A stretch of 41,765 nt of DNA from Minisyncoccota bacterium (GCA_023135835.1 JAGLSI010000003.1:1-41765); one strand, 5' to 3'; positions 26,530 to 36,111 are shown, counted from the first letter of the stretch. Program-made: numbers and translations. Notes: generated by a model not told the origin, from the sequence alone.

Positions 26530-27498
26530 ATGTCTGAATATAATATTTTATTACCATCAAAGCCTAAAATCATTAAAGATGAGGGTTTTAAGGGTTTTTA
26601 TCAAATTGATGGTTTGTATCCTGGATATGGTCATACACTAGGTAACTCCTTAAGAAGAATTATTTTATCTTCTTTGCCTGGTACAGCTGTTACCTCTGTA
26701 GAAATAGAAGGGGTAAGTCATGAATTTTCTACAATTGATGGAATTAAAGAAGATGTAATTAGAATTCTTTTAAATATAAAGAAGTTACGAATTAAATTAC
26801 TTACAGATGAACCGCAAGTATTAACTCTAAAAGCTAGTGGTGTAAAAACCGTTACAGCTAAAGATATAGATAAAAATGGACAAGTAGAAGTGATGAATCC
26901 AGAATTAGAGATAGCTACTTTAACTAGCGCTAAAAGTTCTTTGGAAATGAAAATTACTGTAAAGAAAGGTTTGGGGTATATTAGTAAAGAAGATCAAGCT
27001 GAAGAAAGAACAAATATAGGAATGATTATTTTAGACGCTTCTTTTACTCCTATTAGAAGAGTAAGTTATGAAGTTGAAAATATGAGAGTTGGAGATAAGA
27101 CAGACTTTAATAGACTTTCTTTGTTTATAGAAACAGACGGAACAATTTTACCTAAAGAAGCTTTGGAGAGATCCATTGAAATAATGATTAAACAATTATC
27201 TGCTATTGTAGGTTTTGTAGAAGAAGATGTTAAAATTTCAGAAGAAGAGCAACAACAGGTTGAAGAAAAAGACGGTAAAGAAGAAATGGATGTTGACTTT
27301 TTAAAGACAAGAGTAGATACTTTGAACCTATCATTGAGAACATCTAACGCTTTAGCAGAGGCAAGTATTAGAACTGTTGGAGGTTTAGTTAAAAAAACAG
27401 AGGATGATTTGTTAGGTTTAGACGGATTAGGAGCAAAAGGAATTCAAGAAGTTAAAAGAGCTTTAAGTAATTTTGGAATAATGTTGAAGCAAAAATAA
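26530..27498 (+). CDS. rpoA: RNA polymerase alpha subunit
   Basis: GYGHTLGNSLRRIILSSLPGTAVTSVEIEG...LSLRTSNALAEASIRTVGGLV. Confidence 0.97.
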   Translation: MSEYNILLPSKPKIIKDEGFKGFYQIDGLYPGYGHTLGNSLRRIILSSLPGTAVTSVEIEGVSHEFSTIDGIKEDVIRILLNIKKLRIKLLTDEPQVLTLKASGVKTVTAKDIDKNGQVEVMNPELEIATLTSAKSSLEMKITVKKGLGYISKEDQAEERTNIGMIILDASFTPIRRVSYEVENMRVGDKTDFNRLSLFIETDGTILPKEALERSIEIMIKQLSAIVGFVEEDVKISEEEQQQVEEKDGKEEMDVDFLKTRVDTLNLSLRTSNALAEASIRTVGGLVKKTEDDLLGLDGLGAKGIQEVKRALSNFGIMLKQK

Positions 27499-27518
27499 AA
27501 TAATAAATTTAATTTATC

Positions 27519-27875
27519 ATGAGGCATCATAACACTAATAGAAAATTTGGAAGGGTAAGAAAACAAAGAAAAGCACTTTTGCAGTCTTTAGCAGTGGCTC
27601 TTTTAGATAATGAAAGTATAAAAACAACAGAAGCTAAAGCCAAGGAATTAAGACCTTTTGTAGAAAAATTAATCACAAGAGGAAAGAAAGATTCTATTTT
27701 TACAAAAAGACTTTTAAGAGCAAGATTGGGAAGTGGTAATTTAGATATAGTTAAAAAGTTAACTAAAGAAATTGCTGAAAAATATAAAGAAAGAAATGGA
27801 GGTTATACTCGTATTACAAAATTAACTCCTAGGCAAGGAGATGGAAGCCCGATGGCTCAGATAGAATTAGTTTAA
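27519..27875 (+). CDS. rplQ: 50S ribosomal protein L17
   Basis: MRHHNTNRKFGRVRKQRKALLQSLAVALL...RQGDGSPMAQIELV. Confidence 0.96.
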   Translation: MRHHNTNRKFGRVRKQRKALLQSLAVALLDNESIKTTEAKAKELRPFVEKLITRGKKDSIFTKRLLRARLGSGNLDIVKKLTKEIAEKYKERNGGYTRITKLTPRQGDGSPMAQIELV

Positions 27876-27887
27876 ATAAATAAAATT

Positions 27888-28232
27888 ATGGAATATAACT
27901 TAGATGCAAAAGGAGAAAAATTAGGAAGATTAGCTACTCAGATAGCGATTTTATTGATGGGTAAAAATAAAGCCAATTTTGCTAAGAATGAATTAGCTGA
28001 TGTTAAGGTTAATGTAACTAATGCTTCAAAGTTAGATATTACAAAAAAGAAAATGAAGCAAACCGAATACCAAAGATACTCAGGTTTTCCGGGAGGAAGG
28101 AAGGTTGAGAATATGGAAAAAGTAATTGCTGATAAAGGTTACACTGAAATTTTAAACAAAGCGGTTTATGGAATGCTTCCTGGGAATAAACTTCGTCCAT
28201 TAATAATGAAAAACTTAATAATAAAAGAATAG
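27888..28232 (+). CDS. rplM: 50S ribosomal protein L13
   Basis: DAKGEKLGRLATQIAILLMGKNKANF...KAVYGMLPGNKLRPLIMKNL. Confidence 0.95.
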   Translation: MEYNLDAKGEKLGRLATQIAILLMGKNKANFAKNELADVKVNVTNASKLDITKKKMKQTEYQRYSGFPGGRKVENMEKVIADKGYTEILNKAVYGMLPGNKLRPLIMKNLIIKE

Positions 28233-28243
28233 TCAAAAGTTAC

Positions 28244-28343
28244 TAAAGTCTATAAAGTCCATAACCTGCTTGCCGGCAGGCAGGAGTTAGAAAAATCACA
28301 AAGTGATTTTTTAAAAAAAAGACTTTCGACTTTATAGACTTTA
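28244..28343. repeat. Composite intergenic inverted repeat (rplM-rpsI)
   Basis: Outer arms taaagtctataaagtc (28244-28259) / gactttatagacttta (28328-28343). Inner hairpins cctgcttgccggcaggcagg and aaaaatcac-aaa-gtgattttt. Confidence 0.85.
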
Positions 28344-28356
28344 CGACTAATGTATT

Positions 28357-28767
28357 ATGGTTACTAAAACAACAACAAAAAAATATATTGAAACAGTAGG
28401 GAGAAGAAAAACAGCTACTGCTAGAGTAAGATTAACCGAAGCAGGAAAAACTTCTTATACAATTAATGACGCTAAGTTAGCTGATTATTTTCCAACAGAG
28501 AGTTTGCAGGCAATCGTGAAAGATGCTTTTAATGTTGTTAAATTAGATACTAAATATTCTGTTTCTGCTTTAGTTAAAGGAGGTGGAATTAATTCACAGG
28601 CTGAAGCTGTAAGACATGGAATTTCTAGAGCTTTACTGAAGATAGATGAAGAGTTTAAAAAAGATCTTAAAAAAGAAGGATTTTTAAGAAGAGACCCAAG
28701 GATGAAAGAAAGAAAGAAGTTTGGTTTGAAAAAAGCGAGAAAGTCTCCACAATGGAATAAACGATAA
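28357..28767 (+). CDS. rpsI: 30S ribosomal protein S9
   Basis: ETVGRRKTATARVRL...GGGINSQAEAVRHGISRALL...RRDPRMKERKKFGLKKARKSPQWNKR. Confidence 0.97.
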   Translation: MVTKTTTKKYIETVGRRKTATARVRLTEAGKTSYTINDAKLADYFPTESLQAIVKDAFNVVKLDTKYSVSALVKGGGINSQAEAVRHGISRALLKIDEEFKKDLKKEGFLRRDPRMKERKKFGLKKARKSPQWNKR

Positions 28768-28862
28768 GATAAATAGAAATTTAAATAAAGAGCAAAATTT
28801 TTTGCTAGAAAAACTTTTCCATTTAGGATAAAAAAATCACTCTTTGTTTATAGAGAGATTGG

Positions 28863-28887
28863 AAGGGCGGGGCTTCGCCCCGCCCTT
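28863..28887. terminator. GC-rich hairpin after rpsI
   Basis: aagggcggggc-ttc-gccccgccctt. Confidence 0.7.
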
Positions 28888-28923
28888 AATCATTTTTAGA
28901 ACAAATTATAGTTTAATAAATTT

Positions 28924-29520
28924 ATGTTAGATAATTTTGAAAAAAAAGAAAATTTAAATGAGAATGTAAACGAAGATGAAGTATCTGATGATGTTGTTAT
29001 TGAGTCAGAAGAAGAAACACTAAGTTCTTTTGGTGATAAAAATACTAATAAGTTAAAAGAAAAATTAAAATTAGTTACATCGGAGAAACAAGAGTATTTA
29101 GATGGTTGGCAACGAGCCAAGGCTGATTTGGTTAATGCTAAAAAGGAGTTTGGAGAACAAAAAACAGATTTATTAAAGTATGCAAATACTGATTTAATTT
29201 TACAAATAATCCCTGTTTTAGATTCTTTTGAAATGGCTTTAAAAAATATAGATGAATTAGATGAAAGTTTGAAAGAATGGTCGCAAGGGGTTCAGTATAT
29301 TTATTCTCAATTATCTTCAGTGTTAGAGACAAATGGAGTAAAACAAATAAATCCATTGAATGAAAATTTTAATCCTGAGTTTCACGTTTCTATTGAAGGT
29401 GTAAAAGTTGACGAAAAAAAATTTGAGAATATAATAGTAGAAGTCGTTCAAAAAGGATATACACTTAACGAAAAAATTATAAGAGAGGCTAAAGTTAAGG
29501 TAGGGGAATTGAAAAGATAA
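28924..29520 (+). CDS. grpE: Nucleotide exchange factor GrpE
   Basis: YLDGWQRAKADLVNAKKEF...IIPVLDSFEMAL...NFNPEFHVSI; upstream of dnaK. Confidence 0.93.
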   Translation: MLDNFEKKENLNENVNEDEVSDDVVIESEEETLSSFGDKNTNKLKEKLKLVTSEKQEYLDGWQRAKADLVNAKKEFGEQKTDLLKYANTDLILQIIPVLDSFEMALKNIDELDESLKEWSQGVQYIYSQLSSVLETNGVKQINPLNENFNPEFHVSIEGVKVDEKKFENIIVEVVQKGYTLNEKIIREAKVKVGELKR

Positions 29521-29574
29521 TAAGATTTTTTAAATATTAATAAGATAAATTACTAATTAACTATAATAAAAACT

Positions 29575-31536
29575 ATGAGCAAAATTTTAGGAATTGATTT
29601 AGGAACAACTAACTCTGCAATGGCAATAATTGAAGGAGGTGAAGCAAAAATTTTAGAAAATGCTGAAGGATCAAGAACTACTCCATCAGTAGTGGCTATT
29701 TCAAAAACAGGTGAAAGGTTGGTTGGTCAGCTAGCAAGAAGACAAGCTGTAACGAATCCTAAAAATACAGTTTTTGGAATTAAAAGATTTATTGGGCATA
29801 AATATGATGACAAAGAGCTAGATAAAGATAAAGAAACTGCTCCTTTTGAAATTGCAAAATCTAGTACTGGAGGAACTGAAATAAAAATGGGAGATAAGGG
29901 TTATCGGCCTGAAGAGATTTCAGCAATGATTATTTCAAAATTAAAAGCAGATGCAGAAGCTAAAATTGGGGAACCTATCACAGAAGCAGTGATCACTGTA
30001 CCTGCTTATTTTAATGATTCACAGAGAAAAGCAACTAAAGATGCAGGTAAAATAGCAGGATTAGAGGTAAAAAGGATTATTAACGAACCTACCGCAGCCG
30101 CTTTATCTTATGGGTTTAATAAAAATAATGATCAACAAATTGTTGTTTTTGACTTTGGGGGAGGAACTTTTGATGTATCTGTTCTAGAAGTATCTAATGA
30201 TACTGTAGAAGTTAAATCAACAGATGGAGATTCTCATATGGGAGGAAGAGATATTGATCAAAAAATTATTCAATGGATTATTGCTGAATTTAAAAAAGAT
30301 TCAGGCATTGATATTAGTGGAGACACTTTAGCTTTACAAAGATTAGATGAGTCAGCAGAAAAAGCTAAATTAGAACTTTCAACAGCTCAGGATACAGAGA
30401 TTAATATTCCATTTATTACTTCTGGAGAAGACGGACCTAAACATCTTCTTCTGAAAATGACTAGAGCTAAGTTGGAAGAATTGGCCGATGAATATATTCA
30501 AAAATCAATTGAAATTACAAAACGAGCTTTGGAAGCATCACCTTTTGAAATTTCAGATATTGATGAAGTTATTTTAGTAGGGGGGCAAACAAGAATGCCA
30601 GCTATTCAAAAAATAGTTAAAGAATTATTTAATAAAGAACCAAATCAATCTATTAACCCAGATGAAGTAGTTTCTACTGGAGCTGCTATTCAAGCGGGTA
30701 TTTTGCAAGGAGATGTTAAAGATGTTCTGTTGTTAGATGTTATTCCTTTATCTTTAGGAATTGAAACAATGGGAGGGGTAGCTACAAAGTTAATTGAAAA
30801 AAATACTACTATTCCTACTTCAAAATCTCAGATTTTTTCTACAGCAGTAGATAATCAGCCCTCTGTAGAAATTCACATCACCCAAGGAGAAAGGTCTTTA
30901 GCATCTGATAATAAAAGCTTAGGAAGGTTTATTCTAGAAGGGATTACTCCAGCCCCTAGAGGTGTTCCTCAAGTAGAAGTTTCTTTTGATATTGATGCTA
31001 ATGGTATTTTGAATGTAAAAGCTATAGAAAAAGCTAGTGGAAAAGAGCAATCAATTAGAATTGAAGCGTCATCAGGTCTTTCAGATGAAGATGTAGAAAA
31101 AATGAAACAAGATGCAGAATTGCATGCTGATGAAGATAAAAAGAAAAAAGAAGAAATAGAAATTAAAAATACAGCAGAACAATTTATTCATACTGCAGAG
31201 AAATCAGTTAAGGAAAATGAAAAAAAGATTTCTGAAGAAATTAAAAATGATGTAAATACTAAGGTAGAAGAACTAAAGAAAATAAAAGATGGTTCTGATA
31301 TTGAGGCTATTAAAAAAGCAACAGATGAGCTTTCAGCATCAATGCAAAAAATAGGGGAAGAAGTGATGAAGAAGATGCAGGAAGAACAAGCCTCTAATCC
31401 TATGGACGGGCAAAGTAAGCAAACTCCTGCGGGGGGAGAAGCTCCAGAAGGGACTCAAGAAGAAGGTGTTCATGATGCTGAGTATAAAGAAGTGGATGGA
31501 GATGATACTGAAAATAAAGAAGAAGAAAATAAATAA
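29575..31536 (+). CDS. dnaK: Molecular chaperone DnaK
   Basis: [47 protein letters not shown]. Confidence 0.98.
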   Translation: MSKILGIDLGTTNSAMAIIEGGEAKILENAEGSRTTPSVVAISKTGERLVGQLARRQAVTNPKNTVFGIKRFIGHKYDDKELDKDKETAPFEIAKSSTGGTEIKMGDKGYRPEEISAMIISKLKADAEAKIGEPITEAVITVPAYFNDSQRKATKDAGKIAGLEVKRIINEPTAAALSYGFNKNNDQQIVVFDFGGGTFDVSVLEVSNDTVEVKSTDGDSHMGGRDIDQKIIQWIIAEFKKDSGIDISGDTLALQRLDESAEKAKLELSTAQDTEINIPFITSGEDGPKHLLLKMTRAKLEELADEYIQKSIEITKRALEASPFEISDIDEVILVGGQTRMPAIQKIVKELFNKEPNQSINPDEVVSTGAAIQAGILQGDVKDVLLLDVIPLSLGIETMGGVATKLIEKNTTIPTSKSQIFSTAVDNQPSVEIHITQGERSLASDNKSLGRFILEGITPAPRGVPQVEVSFDIDANGILNVKAIEKASGKEQSIRIEASSGLSDEDVEKMKQDAELHADEDKKKKEEIEIKNTAEQFIHTAEKSVKENEKKISEEIKNDVNTKVEELKKIKDGSDIEAIKKATDELSASMQKIGEEVMKKMQEEQASNPMDGQSKQTPAGGEAPEGTQEEGVHDAEYKEVDGDDTENKEEENK

Positions 31537-31553
31537 TAAGAATAACTAAAATA

Positions 31554-32600
31554 ATGTCAAAAGATTATTATAAAGTTTTAGGGGTTGAAAAAAAGGCTTC
31601 TAAAACTGAAATAAAAAAAGCTTTTCATAAATTAGCCCATAAATATCATCCTGATAAAGCTAATGGTGATGAAACTAGGTTTAAAGAAGCGAGTGAAGCT
31701 TATACTGTTTTATCTGATGATAAAAAAAGAGCTGAGTATGACACTTATGGACAAGCTTTTGGGGGAAATGGCGGTCCTCAAGGGGGTTTTGGTGGTTTTG
31801 GACAAGGAGCTCAGGGGTTTGATTTTGATTTAGGAGATATTTTCGGAGATATATTTGGAGGAGGTAGAAGTAGAGTAAAAAGAGGTTCTGATATTTCTGT
31901 TGATATTGAGGTTTCGTTTGCTGAAGCAGTTTTTGGGGTTGAAAGAAAGATAGTTTTAACTAAAAATTCTACTTGTTCTGTTTGTGAGGGAACAGGTGCA
32001 AAAAAAGGTTCAGAAATGGAAACATGTTCTTCTTGTGGGGGTAATGGAAAAATTCATGAGACTAAACAATCATTTTTAGGGTCTTTTTCAACAGTCAGGG
32101 TTTGTGATAGATGTCAGGGTAAGGGGAAAATTCCTAAGGAAAAATGTAAAGAATGTCGTGGAGTTGGTATTTTAAAAAAGCAAGAAAAATTTGAAATAAA
32201 AATACCAGCAGGGATTAATAATGGAGAAATGATTCGTTTAACAGGAGCTGGTGAAGCTATTCCTGACGGGAACCCAGGGGATTTATATATTAAGGTATAT
32301 GTTAAACCACATATTGTTTTTAAGAAACAAGGAAGTGATTTGATTATGAATTTGGGAGTTAAGTTGACAGATGCTTTGTTGGGGGCAGAGTATAATATAG
32401 CAACTTTAGATGGAAAAATAAAAGTTAAGATTCCAAAAGGAGTGAGTCATGGAGAGATTTTGAGAGTAAAAGATAAAGGGGTGCCTATTTCTGAAAGACG
32501 AAGAGGGAATTTACTTATAACTATAAATATAAAATTACCTAATAAATTATCAGGTAAAGCTAAAAAATTAATAGAAGAATTAAAAGGAGAAGGGGTTTAA
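31554..32600 (+). CDS. dnaJ: Chaperone DnaJ
   Basis: DYYKVLGVEKKASKTEIKKAFHKLAHKYHPDK, four CxxCxGxG-type zinc motifs. Confidence 0.97.
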   Translation: MSKDYYKVLGVEKKASKTEIKKAFHKLAHKYHPDKANGDETRFKEASEAYTVLSDDKKRAEYDTYGQAFGGNGGPQGGFGGFGQGAQGFDFDLGDIFGDIFGGGRSRVKRGSDISVDIEVSFAEAVFGVERKIVLTKNSTCSVCEGTGAKKGSEMETCSSCGGNGKIHETKQSFLGSFSTVRVCDRCQGKGKIPKEKCKECRGVGILKKQEKFEIKIPAGINNGEMIRLTGAGEAIPDGNPGDLYIKVYVKPHIVFKKQGSDLIMNLGVKLTDALLGAEYNIATLDGKIKVKIPKGVSHGEILRVKDKGVPISERRRGNLLITINIKLPNKLSGKAKKLIEELKGEGV

Positions 32601-32614
32601 TTAATTATTTTAAA

Positions 32615-32637
32615 AAGTAGCGCTCCGAGCGCTACTT
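32615..32637. terminator. Hairpin after dnaJ
   Basis: aagtagcgct-ccg-agcgctactt. Confidence 0.55.
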
Positions 32638-32658
32638 AGAATAGATAAATAAAAAACA

Positions 32659-32681
32659 CTCCCGACAAAAATCGTCGGGAG
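32659..32681 (-). terminator. Terminator for the minus-strand small ORF
   Basis: ctcccgac...gtcgggag, followed on the minus strand by tgttttttatt. Confidence 0.75.
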
Positions 32682-32705
32682 CTAGTGAAGAGCGGTATAA
32701 AAGAA

Positions 32706-32897
32706 TTATCTTCCGCTGGGAGGTCCTTGGTATTCCCATGGGTCCATTTGTTTTTGATCAGAGTTTTCTGGGAAAGGGGGTTTTGTTTGAAATTTTACAG
32801 GATTTTTTTCTTCAACAAGAGTCTCTGTTTCAACAGGAGTTTTTGTTAGAGTTTCTTTTCCGAAAGACTTCGGTTTCTTGCTAAAATATGGATCCAT
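32706..32897 (-). CDS. Small (63 aa) Lys/Pro-rich hypothetical protein
   Basis: Canonical Shine-Dalgarno (aaaggaggaaaaaATG) and downstream minus-strand terminator. Confidence 0.65.
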   Translation of the reverse strand: MDPYFSKKPKSFGKETLTKTPVETETLVEEKNPVKFQTKPPFPENSDQKQMDPWEYQGPPSGR

Positions 32898-33026
32898 TTT
32901 TTCCTCCTTTGTCTTTGTGAATTAAAAAATACAACTAAATTTAGAATACATAAAAAAGACTTAAAAAGCAAGGATTGTTGAATAATTGGTATTTTTGCAA
33001 GTTTTTTGGTAAAATTCCATAAGAGT

Positions 33027-33226
33027 AAAATATAATAATATTGTGCATGCCAAGGTGAATGAATGCGAGTTTCGTAGTATTCATCTGGAGCGAAGCGGAA
33101 GAGGGTTTGGTAGACGCGCTAGTCGAGCGAATGAAAAATGAACGACTTCATTTTTCATCCGATTTTTCAGGAAGAAAAAATTTTCGTTATCAAATGATAG
33201 TGAGATAGAAAATAGGGCTAGTGGAG
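33027..33226 (+). pseudogene. Interrupted tRNA-Leu-like remnant
   Basis: Colinear blocks shared with the intact tRNA-Leu and its 5' flank: 33027-33057, 33107-33124 (18/18), 33218-33226 (9/9). No T-arm or 3' acceptor. Confidence 0.6.
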
Positions 33227-33276
33227 TTTCTTCGCTAATTCCTAAAATAGTAAGTTTAAAATATAATATTGTGCAT

Positions 33277-33358
33277 GCCGAGGTGGCGAAATTGGTAGAC
33301 GCGCTAGTCTTAGGAACTAGTGGAGCAATCCGTGGGAGTTCAAGTCTCCCCCTCGGCA
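33277..33358 (+). tRNA. tRNA-Leu (anticodon TAG)
   Basis: gccgagg...cctcggc acceptor, D-loop, anticodon loop cttagga, long variable arm, T-arm gttcaagtc. Confidence 0.93.
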
Positions 33359-33426
33359 CAAAAATAATGGAAAAAATACGATAGTATTTGTGTAATCTAT
33401 TTTAGGTTTTTTATCCTATTAAAAAT

Positions 33427-33891
33427 ATGAAAATAAGAAAAGCAAAAAAAGAAGATATTTTATCTATATTAAAGCTTGTAGAAAAAATGGTTGATTTTCA
33501 CTATGCTATAGATAAAATATATAAACCTTATAAAGAATATAAAGAATTAGAAAAATATTTTAAAAGTTTAATTAATACTAAAGATAATATTTTAGTTGTT
33601 GTTGAAAACGAAAATAAGATAATTGGTTTTTTAGAAGGAGGTATTGAAAAAGCTTCTAATGATGTGATGTTTGATAAAATAGGAACTATTAATAATATTT
33701 TTATTGAAGAAAAATTTAGAAATAAAGGAATTGCTAAAAAATTATTAAAATATATTTTTGAATATTTCAAATCAAAAAATATAGAATATATTCAAATAAG
33801 TACAGATGCTAGAAATAAAGTAGGGAAGGAATTTTGGAAGAAAAATAATTTTTTTGAATATCAAATAAAAATGTTAAGAAAATTAAAATAA
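33427..33891 (+). CDS. GNAT-family N-acetyltransferase
   Basis: MKIRKAKKEDILSIL...INNIFIEEKFRNKGIAKKLLKYIFEYFKSKNIEYIQIS. Confidence 0.85.
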   Translation: MKIRKAKKEDILSILKLVEKMVDFHYAIDKIYKPYKEYKELEKYFKSLINTKDNILVVVENENKIIGFLEGGIEKASNDVMFDKIGTINNIFIEEKFRNKGIAKKLLKYIFEYFKSKNIEYIQISTDARNKVGKEFWKKNNFFEYQIKMLRKLK

Positions 33892-33897
33892 TTTTTT

Positions 33898-34815
33898 ATG
33901 AACATCCAAGCTCAAAAATCAGAAAATATTAGAAAGACATATTTGCTAATGTCTTTATTTTTAATTATTGTGATTGGAATTGGTTGGTTTTTTTCTGAAC
34001 TAATGGATAGTCGAAATATTTTATATTTTGCAGTAGGATTTTCTCTTTTGATGAATATTTTTTCATATTGGTATTCAGATAAGGTTGTTTTAAAAATGTC
34101 AGGAGCTAAACAAATAAAAAGAGAAGAAAATAGAAATCTTTTTGATACTGTTGAGAGATTATCTAGACAAGCTCATTTACCCATTCCTAAAGTTTATATA
34201 ATGAATGATCAATCTTTGAATGCTTTTGCCACAGGTAGAAATGCAAAAAATTCAGCTGTAGCAGTAACCCAAGGTTTATTAAACGTTTTAGAACAAAGAG
34301 AGCTAGAAGGGGTGATTGCTCACGAACTTTCTCATATTCAAAATAATGACATTTTAATTTCTACTATTATTGTAGTTTTGGTAGGTTTTGTATCACTTTT
34401 GTCTGATTTCTTTTTAAGAATGTCTATTTTTGGAGGATTAAGAGATAATGAAAACAATTCTGCTGGTTCAGTAATGGCTATTGTTGGGATAGTTTTGGCT
34501 ATTTTAGCTCCTTTTGTAGCTATGATAATTCAATTAGCTATTTCTAGAAAAAGAGAATTTTTAGCGGATGCTTCCGGAGCTTCTTTAACTCATAATCCGT
34601 CTGGTTTAGCTAGTGCTTTGGAAAAAATTTCTTCTAGTTCTGTACAAATGAAAAAAGCTTCTAGAGCTACTGCTCATATATTTATTTCTAATCCATACAA
34701 AAAGAACTCTAAACATTCTGTCGGGCAAAGAAAAAGAACTAGTTTTTTAGCTAAGATGTTTATGACCCATCCTCCAACAGAGGAAAGAATTAATGCTTTG
34801 TTAGGAAGAAGATAG
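33898..34815 (+). CDS. htpX: HtpX-type M48 membrane metalloprotease
   Basis: VIAHELSHIQNNDILIS (HExxH), multiple TMs, AISRKREFLADASGASLT, MTHPPTEERINAL. Confidence 0.95.
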   Translation: MNIQAQKSENIRKTYLLMSLFLIIVIGIGWFFSELMDSRNILYFAVGFSLLMNIFSYWYSDKVVLKMSGAKQIKREENRNLFDTVERLSRQAHLPIPKVYIMNDQSLNAFATGRNAKNSAVAVTQGLLNVLEQRELEGVIAHELSHIQNNDILISTIIVVLVGFVSLLSDFFLRMSIFGGLRDNENNSAGSVMAIVGIVLAILAPFVAMIIQLAISRKREFLADASGASLTHNPSGLASALEKISSSSVQMKKASRATAHIFISNPYKKNSKHSVGQRKRTSFLAKMFMTHPPTEERINALLGRR

Positions 34816-34823
34816 ATTTAAAT

Positions 34824-35507
34824 ATGGAAAATAAAAATAAAGAAATTAAGGAAGATTTTGTTTTAGAAAAATATAATTTTTTAAAATTAGAAAATGAAAT
34901 CAAGAGTCTTAAGAAAATAATATTAGATAAAGATGAAAAGATAAAAGAGCTTTCTTCTTTATATCAAAGAGATTTTTTAACTTTGCTTTATAATAGGCAT
35001 GGTTTTATGGCAGAGGTTGATAAAATTATAGATGAAGGTCGTAAATTAAAAAATAAGCAAGATAAAAGAAAGATTATATTAGAAGCTTTTTCTTTAATTT
35101 TTATTGATGTTGATGACTTGAAAAAAATAAATGATAAGTGTGGTCATTCTAAAGGAGATGAAGTTTTAAAAATGATGGCAGAAGTATTTAAATCATCAGT
35201 AAGAAAATTTGATATAGTTGCTAGGTGGGGAGGAGATGAATTTATAATTGGTTTGGTGGGGGTTAATTCTGAAAAAGCTGTTGAGATTGCTGAAAATATA
35301 AAAAAGAAAATTCAATTATTAGAAGTTGGAGGCAAAAAATTAAGTGTTAGTTTTGGAATAACAGATGTAATTGATAACTGTATAGAAAATAAAGAAGATA
35401 TTATTGCTTTGGTGGAAAAAGCTGATGAGGCTATGTATAGAGCAAAAAGTAGGTTAGGCAAAAACACGATAGTTGTTTATAATTGTAAAACAGGTTTGTA
35501 TGAATAA
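34824..35507 (+). CDS. GGDEF-domain diguanylate cyclase
   Basis: LLYNRHGF, IDVDDLKKINDKCGHSKGDEVL, RKFDIVARWGGDEF (I-site RxxD plus GGDEF). Confidence 0.92.
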   Translation: MENKNKEIKEDFVLEKYNFLKLENEIKSLKKIILDKDEKIKELSSLYQRDFLTLLYNRHGFMAEVDKIIDEGRKLKNKQDKRKIILEAFSLIFIDVDDLKKINDKCGHSKGDEVLKMMAEVFKSSVRKFDIVARWGGDEFIIGLVGVNSEKAVEIAENIKKKIQLLEVGGKKLSVSFGITDVIDNCIENKEDIIALVEKADEAMYRAKSRLGKNTIVVYNCKTGLYE

Positions 35508-35538
35508 GGGAAATAATTATTAATTAACAAAAAATATT

Positions 35539-35922
35539 ATGCATAATACAAAAAATTTATCTATGTTTGGGATTGGAGCGGTTGTTATTTTTATTTTGGT
35601 TTTGCTTTGGGCAATTCCTCAGTATAAAGTATGGACACAAGAATTAAACGGAAAGGCTTTGTTTAAAGAAGCTGAGTGGAGTCGTCAAATTGCTGTTGAA
35701 GAAGCAAGGGCTAAAAAAGAATCAGCAATTTTAGAAGCAGAGGCGGAAGTTGAAAGAGCCAAGGGTGTGGCTGAGGCTAATGATATTGTAGCTGGATCTT
35801 TGGAAGGGAATGAGGAGTATTTAAGATATCTTTGGATAAATGGTCTTCAGACAAATGAAATGCAGGTAATTTATGTTCCTACAGAAGCAGGGTTGCCGAT
35901 TTTGGAGGCAGGGAGACGATAA
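35539..35922 (+). CDS. Small membrane-anchored protein resembling the C-terminal helix of SPFH/stomatin-like proteins
   Basis: N-terminal TM then EAEWSRQIAVEEARAKKESAILEAEAEVERAKGVAEAND. Confidence 0.6.
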   Translation: MHNTKNLSMFGIGAVVIFILVLLWAIPQYKVWTQELNGKALFKEAEWSRQIAVEEARAKKESAILEAEAEVERAKGVAEANDIVAGSLEGNEEYLRYLWINGLQTNEMQVIYVPTEAGLPILEAGRR

Positions 35923-35966
35923 GTTAGCTTGTTAGGGATTAGCTTTTTAGTTAGTTAGAGAAAGTG

Positions 35967-36007
35967 AAAAATCTAACGGCTACGCTACTGTAGCCGTTAG
36001 ATTTTTT
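35967..36007 (+). terminator. Terminator after the 35539 gene
   Basis: aaaaatctaacggctac-gctact-gtagccgttagattttt. Confidence 0.85.
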
Positions 36008-36111
36008 GTTGCGGGCAACCTCGTGCTGGAACCGTTGGGTATCAAGCCCTGTAAGGCAGTTTTAATCTTTTTATGACTAATAATCGAAAGATCCTCGTGC
36101 ACCTTTAGTCT

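Noticed and set aside
33027-33226. Group I intron-split tRNA-Leu
   Set aside because: Interruptions are too short and at two sites, and the T-arm/3' acceptor is absent, so a degraded copy is more likely.
33081-33359. ORF MPRGRLELPRIAPLVPKTSASTNFATSA (minus)
   Set aside because: Antisense of the tRNA-Leu; familiar spurious ORF type.
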